Positions 37,190-48,700 of a stretch of DNA of 64,000 bases are shown here, in pieces. The notes under the pieces were generated by a model, which was given only the letters and a program-made list of their open reading frames with translations, was not told the DNA's origin and made no database searches. The stretch comes from Anaerolineaceae bacterium (lineage in GTDB: Bacteria > Chloroflexota > Anaerolineae > Anaerolineales > Anaerolineaceae), in NCBI GenBank assembly GCA_002702705.1, contig PABH01000045.1, positions 1 through 64,000 of the forward strand. Direction: 5' to 3'. The stretch's first letter is position 1. The number at the start of each line of letters is the position of its first letter. The position numbers and the translations under genes were made by a program.

Positions 37190-39559
37190 ATGCCTAATTA
37201 TGAAATAAGCTCAACCCATTATTCTTTTATATGTTCCCCGGAAGAAGGTTTATTCCATATCACTAGTAACCGCATCGGCTTAGCTAACTTAAAAAACTGC
37301 CGGTTAAAAGTCCGCTTACGAAAAAACAACAAAGAATATACCTTCCTCAACCAACATTGGTATACCTATCAGGTCATTAAAACCGCAAATGATACCAGTC
37401 AGGGTAAGTTAAAGCAGCTTGAATTTTCATCGTTTGTTGAAGAAGAAGGTCTCATCTTTCGAATAACATTTGCCGTCAGCGAAGATTATCCTTTATTTTT
37501 ATGGAAAATTATAGTTGAAAATCAATCGGATGTTCCGGTTTTTATTGAGGATATTTACTTATTAGAAACACGATCATCAAAAGTGGTAACTGAAAATTAT
37601 GTCCAGTTTGGGAATGAACTCATTAAACCGGATTTTTCATTTCACAGCCACGGCTGGCAATCCTGGTCATTTTCCGGTTCCTATCTCGAAGGAGAAAAAC
37701 AAGTTCAAACCAGACTTGGTTTTTTATTAGACCCAATGTTAAAAAATCCAGGCACACCTAGATTCAAAAAACCGGGAATGTTTAGCAGCGATTTCTTTGG
37801 AGTCCTGGCAGAAAGAACTACTCGTACCGGACTGGTCTTGGGTTTCCTTTCACAAAAACAACATTTTGGAACAATCACAGCTGATATACGTTCACGCCCG
37901 GAATTGAATCTATGGGCAAACGGAGACCAAACTCGTGTGGATCCCAGTAATCGAATGGAAACCGATTGGGCTGTATTTCACACGTTTTACCTGGATCAAA
38001 TCGATCCTTTGCAAGAATATTACACAGCTGTCCAACGCGAACACGATATCCATCTACCAAATGAAATGCCTGCCGGTTGGTGTTCCTGGTACTACTACTA
38101 TCAGGACATTTCTGAACAAAAAATTAAAGCAAATTTTGATGAAATTAAAAACCAAAAAAACAAATTACCCATTTCATTGGTGCAAATCGATGATGGGTTT
38201 GAAAAACAAGTTGGAGATTGGTATAAATTTGACAAAGGTTTCCCAAATGGAGTCAAACCTTTAGCAGAACAAATTTCAAAAGAGGGGTATACACCAGGTT
38301 TATGGTTAGCACCATTTATCCTCCATCCTCGAAGTGAATTTGTATTGGACCATCCGGAAATGATTTTACGAAATAGTTCTGGGGCAGCGGTATATGCAGG
38401 GTTTGTCTGGAATACCTTCACACAGGCTTTGGACCTTTCTTATCCGGATGCATTGGAATATGCCGTTTCCGTTGTGGAAACCGCCGCGAAAGATTGGGGG
38501 TTTCCATATTTGAAACTCGATTTTTTATACGCGGGAGCTTTACCGGGTAAACGATTCGACCAAACAAAGACCAGAGCACAAATCTTAAGGCACGCAATGG
38601 AAAAAATTCGTGAACGGGTAGGACCGGAAACCTTCTTATTAGGCTGCGGCGTTCCATTGGGTTCTGTATTAGGCTTGGTTGAAGCAAACCGGATCGGTGA
38701 AGATGTCAGTGGTGATTGGACACCGAAATATTTTGGGCTTTCATTTCCTTTTACTTATGAACGGGGCATGCCATCTGCCAGAAATGCGATCCAAAACGTT
38801 CTTACACGCGCGGAGCAGCACCAACGTTGGTGGATTAATGATCCCGATTGTTTGTTGGTTCGTGAAGAATCCAATCTGACGTTGGCAGAAATTCAATCCT
38901 TAGCTTCCGCCATTGCAATCACAGGCGGTTCATTATTAATTTCCGATGATCTCACGACTGTTTCACCGGAGCGCTTACGGATTGCGGAAGTTCTTATGCC
39001 GGTTATTGGTAAAAGAGCCTATGTTATGGATTGGTTAGATACAACAACGCCACATAATTTGAGGCTTGATTTGGAAAACCAAACTGGTTTCTGGCAAATT
39101 ATCGGCCGGTTTAATTGGAAAGAAATTGATCGTGAAATTTTTATATCATTTCCGGATTACTGTATGATTAAAAATGAGTATTGGGCTTATTCATTTTGGG
39201 ATGATCAGGTTTATTTTGTTAATGACGGTGATCCTCTTAACATCCCCAATATTCCAAAACACGGTGTCGCTATGATCGGCTTAAGGTCAGTAAATCCGGG
39301 AAAGCCCATTTATTTAGGTAGTAATTTACATATATCAATGGGTTTGGAAGTATCAAGCTGGACTGAAAAAAGAGATGGACTCGACTTTAAGATCAAATTA
39401 CCCCGTAGTACCAGTGGGCATATTACCCTTGCTTTGCCGAAAGAACCAAAAACAGCGTTCCACAATCAACATCCGCTTAAGTGGCAAACCATTCGGGATG
39501 GTGTTTATCGATTTGATATTATTGTCTCATTTGAAACGGAAATCTCAATAAGTTGGTAA
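37190..39559 (+). CDS. GH36 alpha-galactosidase
   Basis: This enzyme releases terminal alpha-galactose from oligosaccharides such as raffinose. The protein of about 789 residues has an N-terminal beta-supersandwich, the catalytic barrel (PAGWCSWYYYY, VQIDDGFEKQVGDW, GLWLAPF) and a C-terminal beta domain. The likely nucleophile is Asp444 in YLKLDFLY and the acid/base Asp505 in GEDVSGDW. There is no signal peptide, so it acts inside the cell. ATG at 37190 is favoured over 37178 because GGAG lies six bases upstream. It stands alone, with no sugar transporter nearby. Confidence 0.92.
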   Translation: MPNYEISSTHYSFICSPEEGLFHITSNRIGLANLKNCRLKVRLRKNNKEYTFLNQHWYTYQVIKTANDTSQGKLKQLEFSSFVEEEGLIFRITFAVSEDYPLFLWKIIVENQSDVPVFIEDIYLLETRSSKVVTENYVQFGNELIKPDFSFHSHGWQSWSFSGSYLEGEKQVQTRLGFLLDPMLKNPGTPRFKKPGMFSSDFFGVLAERTTRTGLVLGFLSQKQHFGTITADIRSRPELNLWANGDQTRVDPSNRMETDWAVFHTFYLDQIDPLQEYYTAVQREHDIHLPNEMPAGWCSWYYYYQDISEQKIKANFDEIKNQKNKLPISLVQIDDGFEKQVGDWYKFDKGFPNGVKPLAEQISKEGYTPGLWLAPFILHPRSEFVLDHPEMILRNSSGAAVYAGFVWNTFTQALDLSYPDALEYAVSVVETAAKDWGFPYLKLDFLYAGALPGKRFDQTKTRAQILRHAMEKIRERVGPETFLLGCGVPLGSVLGLVEANRIGEDVSGDWTPKYFGLSFPFTYERGMPSARNAIQNVLTRAEQHQRWWINDPDCLLVREESNLTLAEIQSLASAIAITGGSLLISDDLTTVSPERLRIAEVLMPVIGKRAYVMDWLDTTTPHNLRLDLENQTGFWQIIGRFNWKEIDREIFISFPDYCMIKNEYWAYSFWDDQVYFVNDGDPLNIPNIPKHGVAMIGLRSVNPGKPIYLGSNLHISMGLEVSSWTEKRDGLDFKIKLPRSTSGHITLALPKEPKTAFHNQHPLKWQTIRDGVYRFDIIVSFETEISISW

Positions 39560-39562
39560 AAA

Positions 39563-39591
39563 AATAAGGGCGAGGATCACTCGCCCTTATT
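39563..39591. terminator. bidirectional terminator
   Basis: A 12-bp perfect stem (AATAAGGGCGAG and complement, loop GATCA) lies between convergent genes. Confidence 0.87.
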
Positions 39592-39607
39592 GATTCAACA
39601 CAACTGA

Positions 39608-40576
39608 TTATTTTTCTACATCAACATTTTGTGGTAATCCCTTTTTTCTGCGATTTCTGCGTACCAACCCACGAATAATCAGGAAGAAAATCACCACTGG
39701 TATGGCTAATACGAGAAGAATGGGCAGAATAAATAGAATTATCCAGATTAGTCCATCCACAATCGCCTGAAAAGCGTTTACGAGAGATTGCAAGGCTTTA
39801 CTAATCGTAACGGAAGGTTTCCAACCAGCCACAGAAATCGGGTTAACCGCTTCATGTGCTTGAATTCGAACGCTTATAGCAGATAAGGCAGCCGATTCTT
39901 CATAATATTTGATCTGGCCTTTTATTACCTCAATTTCCTCTCGAACTTCTGTCAAACGATTAAATACTTCCAGAACCGCTTCCGTATCGGTGGCATTATC
40001 GAGTATCGTCCGAAGTTGTTCTTCCGCATCTTCAGAATTCCGTAAGCGGGCATTCAAATTTGTATATTGTTCTGTAACATCTTGACCGGATATATTTTCA
40101 TTGAGAACATCTTGGGTGGTGTTGTTAGTTAATGCTTTAATTTCATCCAAAGCCTGATTTAATAATTCAGCCGGAACCCGAACAGTAATATTCCCTTCAG
40201 GAACCTCAACACCATTATAATTTCGCGCTTTCCACATATTCGATGTGACAATAAAACCGCCCATTCGTTCCGCCATTCGCCCAATTGACGTCATCGCATC
40301 GGCAGGTTCATCAACTACAATTGATAAATCCGCATTACGAATGACAATTCGGTCCACAGCTGCAGGATTAACACCGGAATCAGTTGCTAATTCTTCATAT
40401 TCGAAGGAATCTCGCATCGATTCTTCCATTGCAAAATCCATCCCGGCTGCTTGTTCCATTGGGGCAGCTGCTGGAGATTCCATATAAAAATTCTCATCTG
40501 CTACTGATTTCGCAGATGCACAAGCTGAAATTAATAACATTAAAACTATCAAGCCAACGATCGAAACCTTCTTCAT
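39608..40576 (-). CDS. DUF4349 lipoprotein
   Basis: This is an exported lipoprotein of 322 residues with lipobox LISAC near residue 19. The central region matches the DUF4349 pattern: VIRNADLSIVVDEPADAMTSIGRMAERMGGFIV, then a long coiled coil (YTNLNARLRNSEDAEEQLRTIL) and ALSAISVRI. A C-terminal membrane helix (LIWIILFILPILLVLAIPVVIFFLII) is followed by a basic tail. Function is unknown; family members are membrane-attached coiled-coil proteins. The start is at MKKVSIVG with GGAGGA upstream. Confidence 0.82.
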   Translation of the reverse strand: MKKVSIVGLIVLMLLISACASAKSVADENFYMESPAAAPMEQAAGMDFAMEESMRDSFEYEELATDSGVNPAAVDRIVIRNADLSIVVDEPADAMTSIGRMAERMGGFIVTSNMWKARNYNGVEVPEGNITVRVPAELLNQALDEIKALTNNTTQDVLNENISGQDVTEQYTNLNARLRNSEDAEEQLRTILDNATDTEAVLEVFNRLTEVREEIEVIKGQIKYYEESAALSAISVRIQAHEAVNPISVAGWKPSVTISKALQSLVNAFQAIVDGLIWIILFILPILLVLAIPVVIFFLIIRGLVRRNRRKKGLPQNVDVEK

Positions 40577-40653
40577 CTTTTCCTCCAAGCCGATTATTTT
40601 TTAGCGTGTTTTAAAGACGCTGTAAAGATAACAAAAGTTCCCCAATCAAAAAA

Positions 40654-41382
40654 TTACCAACCACCTGATAATCGCTGAGCATGGCGGGTCGGCAATTTCT
40701 TCTTAATAATTTTATCTTGTGCTTTGGGAATATCATATTCAACACGATTAACCGTCCAAGATTTTGTTTCTGTGTTAAAAATCCCATAGGATGCCCTCGG
40801 ATCATAATCTCTCGGTTGTCCAACGGAACCAGGGTTCAAGATCGTTTTATCCTCAAAAATATATTCAAAACCAAACTTTGGTTGTTTCCATATCAATTGT
40901 TGATTGTCTTTTTTAAGTGAACAGATGATGGGTTGGTGGGTATGCCCAACAAAACAAAACTGTGTGGAAAAATGTTGAAAATTTCCTTTAGCAATATAAG
41001 GATCAAGGATATATTCCCAAACTGGGTTAAATGGGCTGCCATGTACCAAGGTGGCTACATCCAAAACCTCTTTTTCATGAATACTTTCCAAAAAATTTAT
41101 ACTTTCATCAGTTAAATTCGCTTTTAACCAAGTCATGGATTGTTGCGCTTCTTGATTAAACAATAACGTGTTTATTCTTCCCAGGGCAGCAGTATCATGG
41201 TTACCCAACACACATACCAAACCCGGTAAGTTTTTTACCACCTGGATGCACTCATTGGGTTCAGGTCCGTAGCCAATAATATCTCCCAAACACCAAACAG
41301 CATCAAAATCCTGGACATCCTTTAATACTGCAGTAAGTGCATCTAAATTTGCATGAATATCAGAAATCACAAGTACATTCAT
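40654..41382 (-). CDS. metallophosphoesterase (calcineurin-like)
   Basis: This protein has 242 residues and the dimetal motifs SDIHAN, GDIIGYG, GNHDTA, HGSP and GHTHQP, plus NPGSVGQPRD. It resembles the YfcE/ApaH-like group of small phosphodiesterases and Ap4A-type hydrolases, but the substrate cannot be read. It overlaps the stop of the upstream DUF3048 gene by four bases, so the two are coupled. Confidence 0.88.
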   Translation of the reverse strand: MNVLVISDIHANLDALTAVLKDVQDFDAVWCLGDIIGYGPEPNECIQVVKNLPGLVCVLGNHDTAALGRINTLLFNQEAQQSMTWLKANLTDESINFLESIHEKEVLDVATLVHGSPFNPVWEYILDPYIAKGNFQHFSTQFCFVGHTHQPIICSLKKDNQQLIWKQPKFGFEYIFEDKTILNPGSVGQPRDYDPRASYGIFNTETKSWTVNRVEYDIPKAQDKIIKKKLPTRHAQRLSGGW

Positions 41383-42638
41383 GATTCGTTATTTTCCCCC
41401 AATTGAAATTTAAAATCAACACTTTTTTGGTCACCAAAGACAACTGTTGAATGAATATCCATAATTACGATCCAGGTATTTCCCGGTTCCAAACTATAAT
41501 TCCGCCCCCATTGATCGTTAAATTGAATTGGTCGATCTTTATTTACCGCCCGCCAGGATCCTTCCATCATTAATCCATTCCTAAAAAAATATGCCTTTTC
41601 CCCATTAAAATTATCCCATAAATGAATATCGTGCAAAGAGGGTGAAAATGTTTCGTATTCAGCAAATAAGACAATAAGGTTATGAACCGAAATTTGCTGA
41701 CCAGTATTCCGATCAACCAACGGAATCATGGTCAGGGGCAAGCTGGCACTTGATTCAATCCAGCGTTGGTAAACTCCCATTTCTTTATTATAGATCCATT
41801 CGGCTCGATCTTCCACACCAAATTGGATTCCGATTTTATCGACCAAATCCCCTTGTTGCGGTATTCGTGGGTCAAAAATCATTCCACTTAAATCCGGTTT
41901 TTTATTATCCAGACCATTTTCTTGAATGTAGGTTTCCATTTCTTCCGTATTTCCAAAAGTGGAAGCCACAGAATATTCCCCAACATTACATAAAGGAGGA
42001 CATTCTGCATTCCAAATGGCTAAATCACCAAGTTTTTCTTGAATGCCTTCGTTCACATCCGGATCAACATTTCGGTAAAAAACAACAGCTTGATAAAGAC
42101 GTCCTAATTGACCATCTACTAATCTTCCAGACCGCATTGGTCCAACCATAGCTTCATTATTCTGATAATAAATGGCTGCAAACCGGTTTTGACCATAACC
42201 AATATAATAATCAAAAACAATATCCGCAGATGACAAACCGGCATGCGGCCTGCCAAAACGTGGGTAATTAGAAACTTTCACAATAATTGGTCGCCGGTTT
42301 AATAAGAAAAGATTTTGCACCTTTAATCCGGTTAAAGGATTAATATCATCTGGGAACTGACCAAAGCCAATAATCGGCGGGGTCAAGGTTGGTGTCGGGG
42401 TATCTTGCGGTACATAAGGCGTAACTGGCGTACCTGGTATTGTTGCTGTTGCTGTGAAAACTGGCGGTAAAGAGACAGGTGAAGATTTTGAATCGTAAAC
42501 CACGATCAGTTCCGGGGTTTGAACAGATCCATAGCCAATGGAATCAGGATTAAATAACCCCTGACATGAAGCTAGGGGAAACATTAAAAGGAGGGATAAA
42601 ATTAATAAAACGAATTTCCTTTTTCCCCGAATGATCAT
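41379..42638 (-). CDS. DUF3048 (YerB-like) lipoprotein
   Basis: This is an exported lipoprotein of 419 residues with lipobox PLASC near residue 25, a Thr/Pro linker and a DUF3048 region from about 100: INPLTGLKVQNLFLLNRRPIIVKVSNYPRFGRPHAGLSSADIVFDYYI, RFAAIYY and VGPMRSGR. Bacillus YerB belongs to this family, but its function is not established. It is the middle gene of a coupled set: it overlaps coaBC by four bases upstream and the phosphoesterase by four downstream. Confidence 0.88.
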   Translation of the reverse strand: MIIRGKRKFVLLILSLLLMFPLASCQGLFNPDSIGYGSVQTPELIVVYDSKSSPVSLPPVFTATATIPGTPVTPYVPQDTPTPTLTPPIIGFGQFPDDINPLTGLKVQNLFLLNRRPIIVKVSNYPRFGRPHAGLSSADIVFDYYIGYGQNRFAAIYYQNNEAMVGPMRSGRLVDGQLGRLYQAVVFYRNVDPDVNEGIQEKLGDLAIWNAECPPLCNVGEYSVASTFGNTEEMETYIQENGLDNKKPDLSGMIFDPRIPQQGDLVDKIGIQFGVEDRAEWIYNKEMGVYQRWIESSASLPLTMIPLVDRNTGQQISVHNLIVLFAEYETFSPSLHDIHLWDNFNGEKAYFFRNGLMMEGSWRAVNKDRPIQFNDQWGRNYSLEPGNTWIVIMDIHSTVVFGDQKSVDFKFQLGENNES

Positions 42639-43843
42639 AAGCGCTGTATGATCCTCTCAAGAATCACGACAGAAATATCATATTTTCCCATCAAATCAAA
42701 AGGTTCCACTTCTCCCCCCGCATATAAAATCGTGACTCGATTGAAATCAGGATCATAAGCTTCATCTTCAGTCAAAATATTATTCGCCACGATCATATCC
42801 AATCTTTTTGAGTTCAGTTTTTGATTGGCGTTATCCAACATATTTCTGCTTTCGGCAGCGAACCCTACGGTAACCAAGGGATAATCTGATTTGGATTTTA
42901 ATTCTGAAACAGCAGACAATATATCATCTGTAAATTCCAATTCAATATTTGGAAGATCTTTCCCTTTTTTAATTTTGTGTTTATGAATATTTTTCGGACG
43001 AAAGTCGGAAACATCCGCAGCCATGATCAATACATCCGCTTCATTCACCCTGTTTAATACAGCTTGTTTCATTTCTTCGGCGGTATTAACATGAATCACT
43101 TCCGCACCATATGGAACTTTTCGCGCCTCGATGGTTGTTATCAATATCACATCTGCACCCATATCCATCGCAGCTTGTGCTATTTCATAACCTTGCTGAC
43201 CTGTCGATCGATTGGTAATAAAACGAATAGGGTCGATATATTCCTTCGTACCGCCAACCGTGACAATAAATTTTTTTCCTTTCAATTTTTTATCCCGACT
43301 AAGGAAATACCGTGTGAAGTTTAATATTTCCGTGGTCTCCATCATCCGTCCAACAGCAGAAACTCCATAAGAAAGCTGCCCATCCAATGGTCCGAGTGTT
43401 TTTACCCCGCGGTTTACTAATTCTCTCAAATTTGATTGCAGCACTTTGTTATCATACATGGCAATATCCATCGCCGGGGCAATAAGAATTGGACAGGAGG
43501 CAGTGGTACAGACTAAGGTTAAAAGATTATCACTGATACCATGGTTTAGTTTGGCAATTGTGTTAGAAGTACATGGGGCAATAATAATCAAATCGGCATC
43601 ATGCCCAACCTCTATAGGGATCTCATGGCCAAATTCACCCCACAGATCAGCATCCGTGAAAGCTTTTCTTCCGGTTAATGTTTGAAAGGTCAAAGGGGTG
43701 ATAAATCGCTCGGCATTTTTTGTCAAAATTACATCAACGTTTGCACCATGTTGTTTTAAACTTGACGCAAACGCTGCTGCCTTATAAGCAGCAATTGAGC
43801 CGGTGACGCCTAGAACAATTCTTTTTTTGCGTAATACGTCCAT
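42635..43843 (-). CDS. coaBC: phosphopantothenoylcysteine synthetase/decarboxylase
   Basis: This bifunctional enzyme carries out two steps of coenzyme A synthesis: CTP-dependent joining of 4'-phosphopantothenate and cysteine, then FMN-dependent decarboxylation. The 402-residue protein has an N-terminal flavoprotein domain (GVTGSIAAYKA, LIIIAPCTSNTIAKLNHGISDNLL, PAMDIAMY) and a C-terminal synthetase domain (IVTVGGTKEYIDPIRFITNRSTGQQG, AADVSDFRP). The start is at MDVLRKKR with GAGGAG upstream. Confidence 0.95.
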   Translation of the reverse strand: MDVLRKKRIVLGVTGSIAAYKAAAFASSLKQHGANVDVILTKNAERFITPLTFQTLTGRKAFTDADLWGEFGHEIPIEVGHDADLIIIAPCTSNTIAKLNHGISDNLLTLVCTTASCPILIAPAMDIAMYDNKVLQSNLRELVNRGVKTLGPLDGQLSYGVSAVGRMMETTEILNFTRYFLSRDKKLKGKKFIVTVGGTKEYIDPIRFITNRSTGQQGYEIAQAAMDMGADVILITTIEARKVPYGAEVIHVNTAEEMKQAVLNRVNEADVLIMAADVSDFRPKNIHKHKIKKGKDLPNIELEFTDDILSAVSELKSKSDYPLVTVGFAAESRNMLDNANQKLNSKRLDMIVANNILTEDEAYDPDFNRVTILYAGGEVEPFDLMGKYDISVVILERIIQRL

Positions 43844-43937
43844 TTCACTCCTCAACAATAGAATTGGATATTAAGGTATTTTTATAATCCTTATAATGAA
43901 TTGTAATAAATTCAACTAATTATTTAAAAAACATCAC

Positions 43938-45788
43938 CTATCGAACTTGATCAATAATCTCCGCGGCATAATCAAATCGATTAAAAGGAGGCATTAAATA
44001 AATACCTTGCACAGAAGATTTTAATCCTTCAATTAATTCTACAGCAATTTTAATTCCTTCTTGTGGACTCTGGTCACCTGATTTTGTCATACGATCCATA
44101 ATTTTTGTTGGAATGTTAATTCCCGGAACTTCGTTATGCAAAAAAGTCGCATGGCGATCTGTTACCAAAGGCAAAATACCTACTAAAACATTTAATGGCT
44201 GGTCCAAGTGTGAACGAAACCAATTTAAAGATTTTTTCGCTGCTTCAACGTCATAAACGGGTTGAGTCAGAACAAAATCTGCCCCTGCGTTTAATTTTCG
44301 TTTCAAATTTTTTAATTCCGTTTCCATATTAGCGGGTGCTAAACTTAATGCACTCCCTACAAAAAACGAAGTGGGTTGACCTATCTGGGATCCTGCATGA
44401 TCATATCCTGCATTTAAGGACTGTTTGATCATTTTTACTAAGCCTGAGGGAACCAGGTCATAATTATCCATTGCTTCGGGGTAATCTCCAATTGCCGTTG
44501 GGTCTCCCATAACAACAAATACATTCCGCACACCCAAGGCATGAGCAGCCAGTAAATCACCCTGAACCCGAAGTAAATTCCTTCCGCGTGTTGGAAAGTG
44601 TAATACGGATTCTATGTTTACATTTTTTTGAATCAAACTGCATACAGCCCATGGGCTCATCCGCATACGTGCCATTGGACTATCTGCCACATTAATTACA
44701 TCAGCCCCGGCTTCCGCCAACAAGCTTGCCCCTGCCATTATTTTTTCTGTACTTAAACCTCGGGGAGGATCCATCTCTACCGAAATGATAAATTGACCTG
44801 CATTCATTTTTTCAGCCATATGGGAACAATCACAGTCTACCTCTTCTACCGGTTCAACATCCATCTGGCTTACTTCTAAACCGATAACCACTTCATCCAA
44901 CGGTGTATTTTGAATTTCTTTGGCCATCGCTCGAATATGGGCAGGCGTAGTTCCACAGCAGCCACCAATCACATTGGCTCCAGCCTGCCAGAAAGAAACA
45001 GCATACTGACCAAAATAATCAGCTCCGGCCGGATACATGATGCGCCCATCTTGTTGTTCCGGCCAACCTGCATTAGGCATCACAGAATAATAACCATCCG
45101 GTACCGCTTTTTTCATTTTCTTTAATAATCGAAGTAATTGCAGCGGGCCGCCCGAGCAGTTAATACCGATAATATCTGCTCCCGCTTCATGAATTTCTTT
45201 TGCGATTTTTTCCGGAGTATCACCTAATAAGGTGCGGTCATCTCTGGTAAATGTCATCGATGCTAAGACCGGGAGTTGGGGATTAACATCTCGCGTCGCC
45301 TTTATCGCTTCCCGGACTTCGTAAAAATCTGCCATCGTTTCAATAATAATAAGATCAACACCCGCTTCATTTAATGCTGAAATCTGCTCCCGAAAAGCTG
45401 TTCGTGCTTCATCCAACTGTACTCGCCCAAATGGTGCAATCCGCACACCCAATGGGCCGACATCTCCTGCAATAAAAACTTCCCGAAAGCTAGCTGAAAT
45501 GACTCGCTTTAATAATTCGACGCCGGCAATATTGATTTCAGCAACTTTTTGATCGAGGCCAAATTTTCCCAACTTGTAACGATTAGCGCCAAAGGTGTTG
45601 GTTTGGATGATATTAGCGCCAGCTTCAATATATTCTCTATGGACTTCAGCCACAATGGCTGGGTTTGATAAATTTAATTCCTCGAAACAATGATCAACCA
45701 CAAAATCACGATGGTGCAATACCGTACCCATCGCCCCATCGGAAAGTATTGGTTTTTGTTCTTTTAATAATTTTGTTAATAGACTCAT
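43938..45788 (-). CDS. homocysteine S-methyltransferase / methylenetetrahydrofolate reductase fusion (YitJ-like)
   Basis: This protein has 616 residues. The N-terminal half (about 1-300) is a zinc Hcy-methyltransferase with GINCSGGPLQL and GGCCGTTPAHIRAM, giving the three Cys ligands. The C-terminal half (about 320-616) is a MetF-type flavoprotein (FIISVEMDPPRGL, DVINVADSPMARM, FVLTQPVYD). The same fusion is known from Bacillus YitJ. It begins 12 bp after metH, so it is under the same SAM riboswitch. It may supply 5-methyl-THF to MetH and add a B12-independent or salvage route. Confidence 0.93.
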   Translation of the reverse strand: MSLLTKLLKEQKPILSDGAMGTVLHHRDFVVDHCFEELNLSNPAIVAEVHREYIEAGANIIQTNTFGANRYKLGKFGLDQKVAEINIAGVELLKRVISASFREVFIAGDVGPLGVRIAPFGRVQLDEARTAFREQISALNEAGVDLIIIETMADFYEVREAIKATRDVNPQLPVLASMTFTRDDRTLLGDTPEKIAKEIHEAGADIIGINCSGGPLQLLRLLKKMKKAVPDGYYSVMPNAGWPEQQDGRIMYPAGADYFGQYAVSFWQAGANVIGGCCGTTPAHIRAMAKEIQNTPLDEVVIGLEVSQMDVEPVEEVDCDCSHMAEKMNAGQFIISVEMDPPRGLSTEKIMAGASLLAEAGADVINVADSPMARMRMSPWAVCSLIQKNVNIESVLHFPTRGRNLLRVQGDLLAAHALGVRNVFVVMGDPTAIGDYPEAMDNYDLVPSGLVKMIKQSLNAGYDHAGSQIGQPTSFFVGSALSLAPANMETELKNLKRKLNAGADFVLTQPVYDVEAAKKSLNWFRSHLDQPLNVLVGILPLVTDRHATFLHNEVPGINIPTKIMDRMTKSGDQSPQEGIKIAVELIEGLKSSVQGIYLMPPFNRFDYAAEIIDQVR

Positions 45789-45799
45789 AAAAGACCTTT

Positions 45800-48700
45800 T
45801 TAAGCATTCATTAATTGATCAACTCGGCTTCCACCAACATGAAAATATTTTGCCAATGGATGGTGAACAATAATCGCCGCAGTAGACTGCTCCGGCACAA
45901 GCTGGTAAGCATCCGTTAATGTCATGTTTAATGCTTCTTCAACCGGCAGCAATTGAAATACTTTTTTATGGTCTTCCAATTCAGGTATGGCTGGGTAACC
46001 CCATGAATATCGTTTACCCTGCCCTTCAGGTAGACCTAGCTGTTTGAGAATATGGCGATGTAAATACTCTGCGCTGGCTTCAGCGGTTTGTACGGCAAGA
46101 CCATGCATAAAATATGCTTCCGTATAATCTCCATTTTTTTGTTTTTCATCAAAAAGTCGGGTCGCCTCTTCGCCCACCGTAACAACTTGAAACGTTACCA
46201 CATCCATTACGCCAGAGTTCACCGGGCTGAAATAATCTGCAAGACAAAGGTTTTCATTTCCATTCTGACGCGGAAAGGTCATTTCTTGAAGTATTTTGGG
46301 TGAGTCCGTGTTTAATGTAGAGGGATCATAAATTAACAACCGGTCACCATCGGCTTGCGCCGGGAAAAATCCGTAAACACCTTGCGGTTTTAACCATCCG
46401 GTTGATAGCGCTTCTTTTTTCATCTTTGCTAGGCGCTCCTCAAAAGAAGATTTAATCTCCTCCCATTCTTCGCCTCTGGCATTTTTCGCCCCCCAGGATA
46501 AACGGAACAACTCATTTTTGGATAAATAGGTAAACACTGATTCCAGCGGCATGCTTTCCACAATTTTTGCTCCCCACTCCGGTGGGGTTGGGATGTATTC
46601 TGCCGGAGTAATGGAATGTGTTGTTTGGTTTGAACGTTTTAGCTTTGGCGCTGCATTTTCTACTCGTTCTAACTCTTGTTCAGATTCTTTTCGATTGGCA
46701 TCGATAAACGAATCTTTCGTATCAGGATCGCTTAATTGATCCATTACAGCCAAACCCTCAAATGCATCTTTGCAATAAAAAACACCGCCTTCAAAAAATT
46801 CATCCTGATCGGTTAATAAAATTCTTCGCCCAAAACGACGGTTGATCGCTGCCCCGCCAATTAACACTGGAATATTAATTTTCCGTCGATGTAATTCATT
46901 AACAATCAATGGCATCTGTTTACTGGTGCTTACCAGTAAAGCACTTAACCCTATTGCATTTGCACCAACTTCAACAGCTTTTTGAATGATCGTTTCAGCA
47001 GGCACTTGTTTACCCAAGTCGATAACTTCATATCCATTATTAACCAGAATCGTTTTCACCAGGTTTTTGCCAATATCGTGAACATCACCATATACGGTTG
47101 CTAAAACCATTAAGCCTTTACTGACACCTTCTTTTTTCTCTAAGAAGTTTTCTAAATACGCTACCGCTTTTTTCATTACTTCCGCGGATTGTAAAACAAA
47201 GGGCAAGATCAATTCGCCAGAACCAAATTTATCACCAACTTCCTTCATTGCCGGTAATAAAACCTGGTTCAGAATGTAAACCGCTTGTTCATTTTGTGAA
47301 CGGTCTGGGTTTTCAATTAATAATAAATCGATATCCGTTTCGATGTCATCTTTAACCCGGTGAACAATCCGCCAATGCAGTCGTTGGGCTGTATTCATGG
47401 ATTTCAACAGTTCTTCTGTTTGATTTGCTTTTTGTTTTTTATTGCCGCCAAATTCTTCAAAATACGCCACCAACTCTTGAAGAGCTTCGGGATGTTTATT
47501 AAAAATCAAGTCTTCAGCAAGTTTTTTTTCTTTTTCCGGAATTTCCGCATACGGTGTTATTTGTGCTGGATTCACAATCGCCATGTCCAAGCCTGCTTGA
47601 ACACAGTGGTACAAAAATACACTATTTATTACTGCACGAGCCGGAGATGTTAATCCAAAGGAAACGTTACTAACACCTAAGGATGTTAAGACACCCGGAA
47701 TCTCCTGCTTAATAAGACGAATACCTTCAATCGTTTCTTGTGCAGAGTTCTTAAATTCATCTGAACCAGTCGCTAAAGTAAACACTAAAGCGTCTACAAC
47801 CAAATCACTTGGTTTTAAACCAAATTCCTCATCAGCTAATTTCACCAACCGTTTGGCGATCATTAATTTATTTTCTGCAGTTTTTGCCATCCCTTTTTCA
47901 TCAATCGTCAAAACAATCACTGCAGCATTATATTTTCTCGCAAGAGCAAATACCTTTTTGGCTTTCTCTTCACCTGATTCTAAATTTGTGGAGTTAATTA
48001 AACAGCGCCCAGGGGCAGTTTTTAATGCCATCTCTAAAACATCAAGTTCGGTTGTATCGATTACCAACGGTACTTTGACAATCGGAGAAAGTTTTTTAAT
48101 TACCTTACGAATCGTCTCTGATTCATCCTGCCGCTCTGTCAATGCCACACAAATATCCAAACCGTGTGCACCGCTGTCCATTTGCTGCTGGGCAATGCTG
48201 ATCACACTATCGTAATCCTCATCCAGGATTATTTGTTTAAATTTCCGGCTGCCTTGCGTGTTTAGTCGTTCTCCAATCAAAAAAGGCGCTGGTTCTTGCT
48301 GCATGTTCATTGCCTGTACCGATGAAGTTAATTGGGTATGATCCAATATAGGCCGAGGAGGGTGTTTTTTTCCACCCACCTTTTCCACTAGTTTTCTTAA
48401 ATGGGCTGGCGTAGTGCCGCAGCACCCACCCACCACACTAATCTGATTTTTTTCAACAAATATTTCTAGGGCTTCTGCGAAAGCATCAGGACCTAATGGA
48501 TATACGGCTTCTCCGTCCACGTTGAGGGGTAAACCAGCATTTGGAATACAAGAAACAGGTAAACGGGTCGATTCACCTAAAAAGCGAATTGGCTCACGCA
48601 TGTGTTCCGGTCCTGTCGAACAATTTAAGCCAATCACATCAATGGGCAGCGATTCTAAAATGACCATTGCAGCATTAATATCTGTCCCCAGCAGCATCCT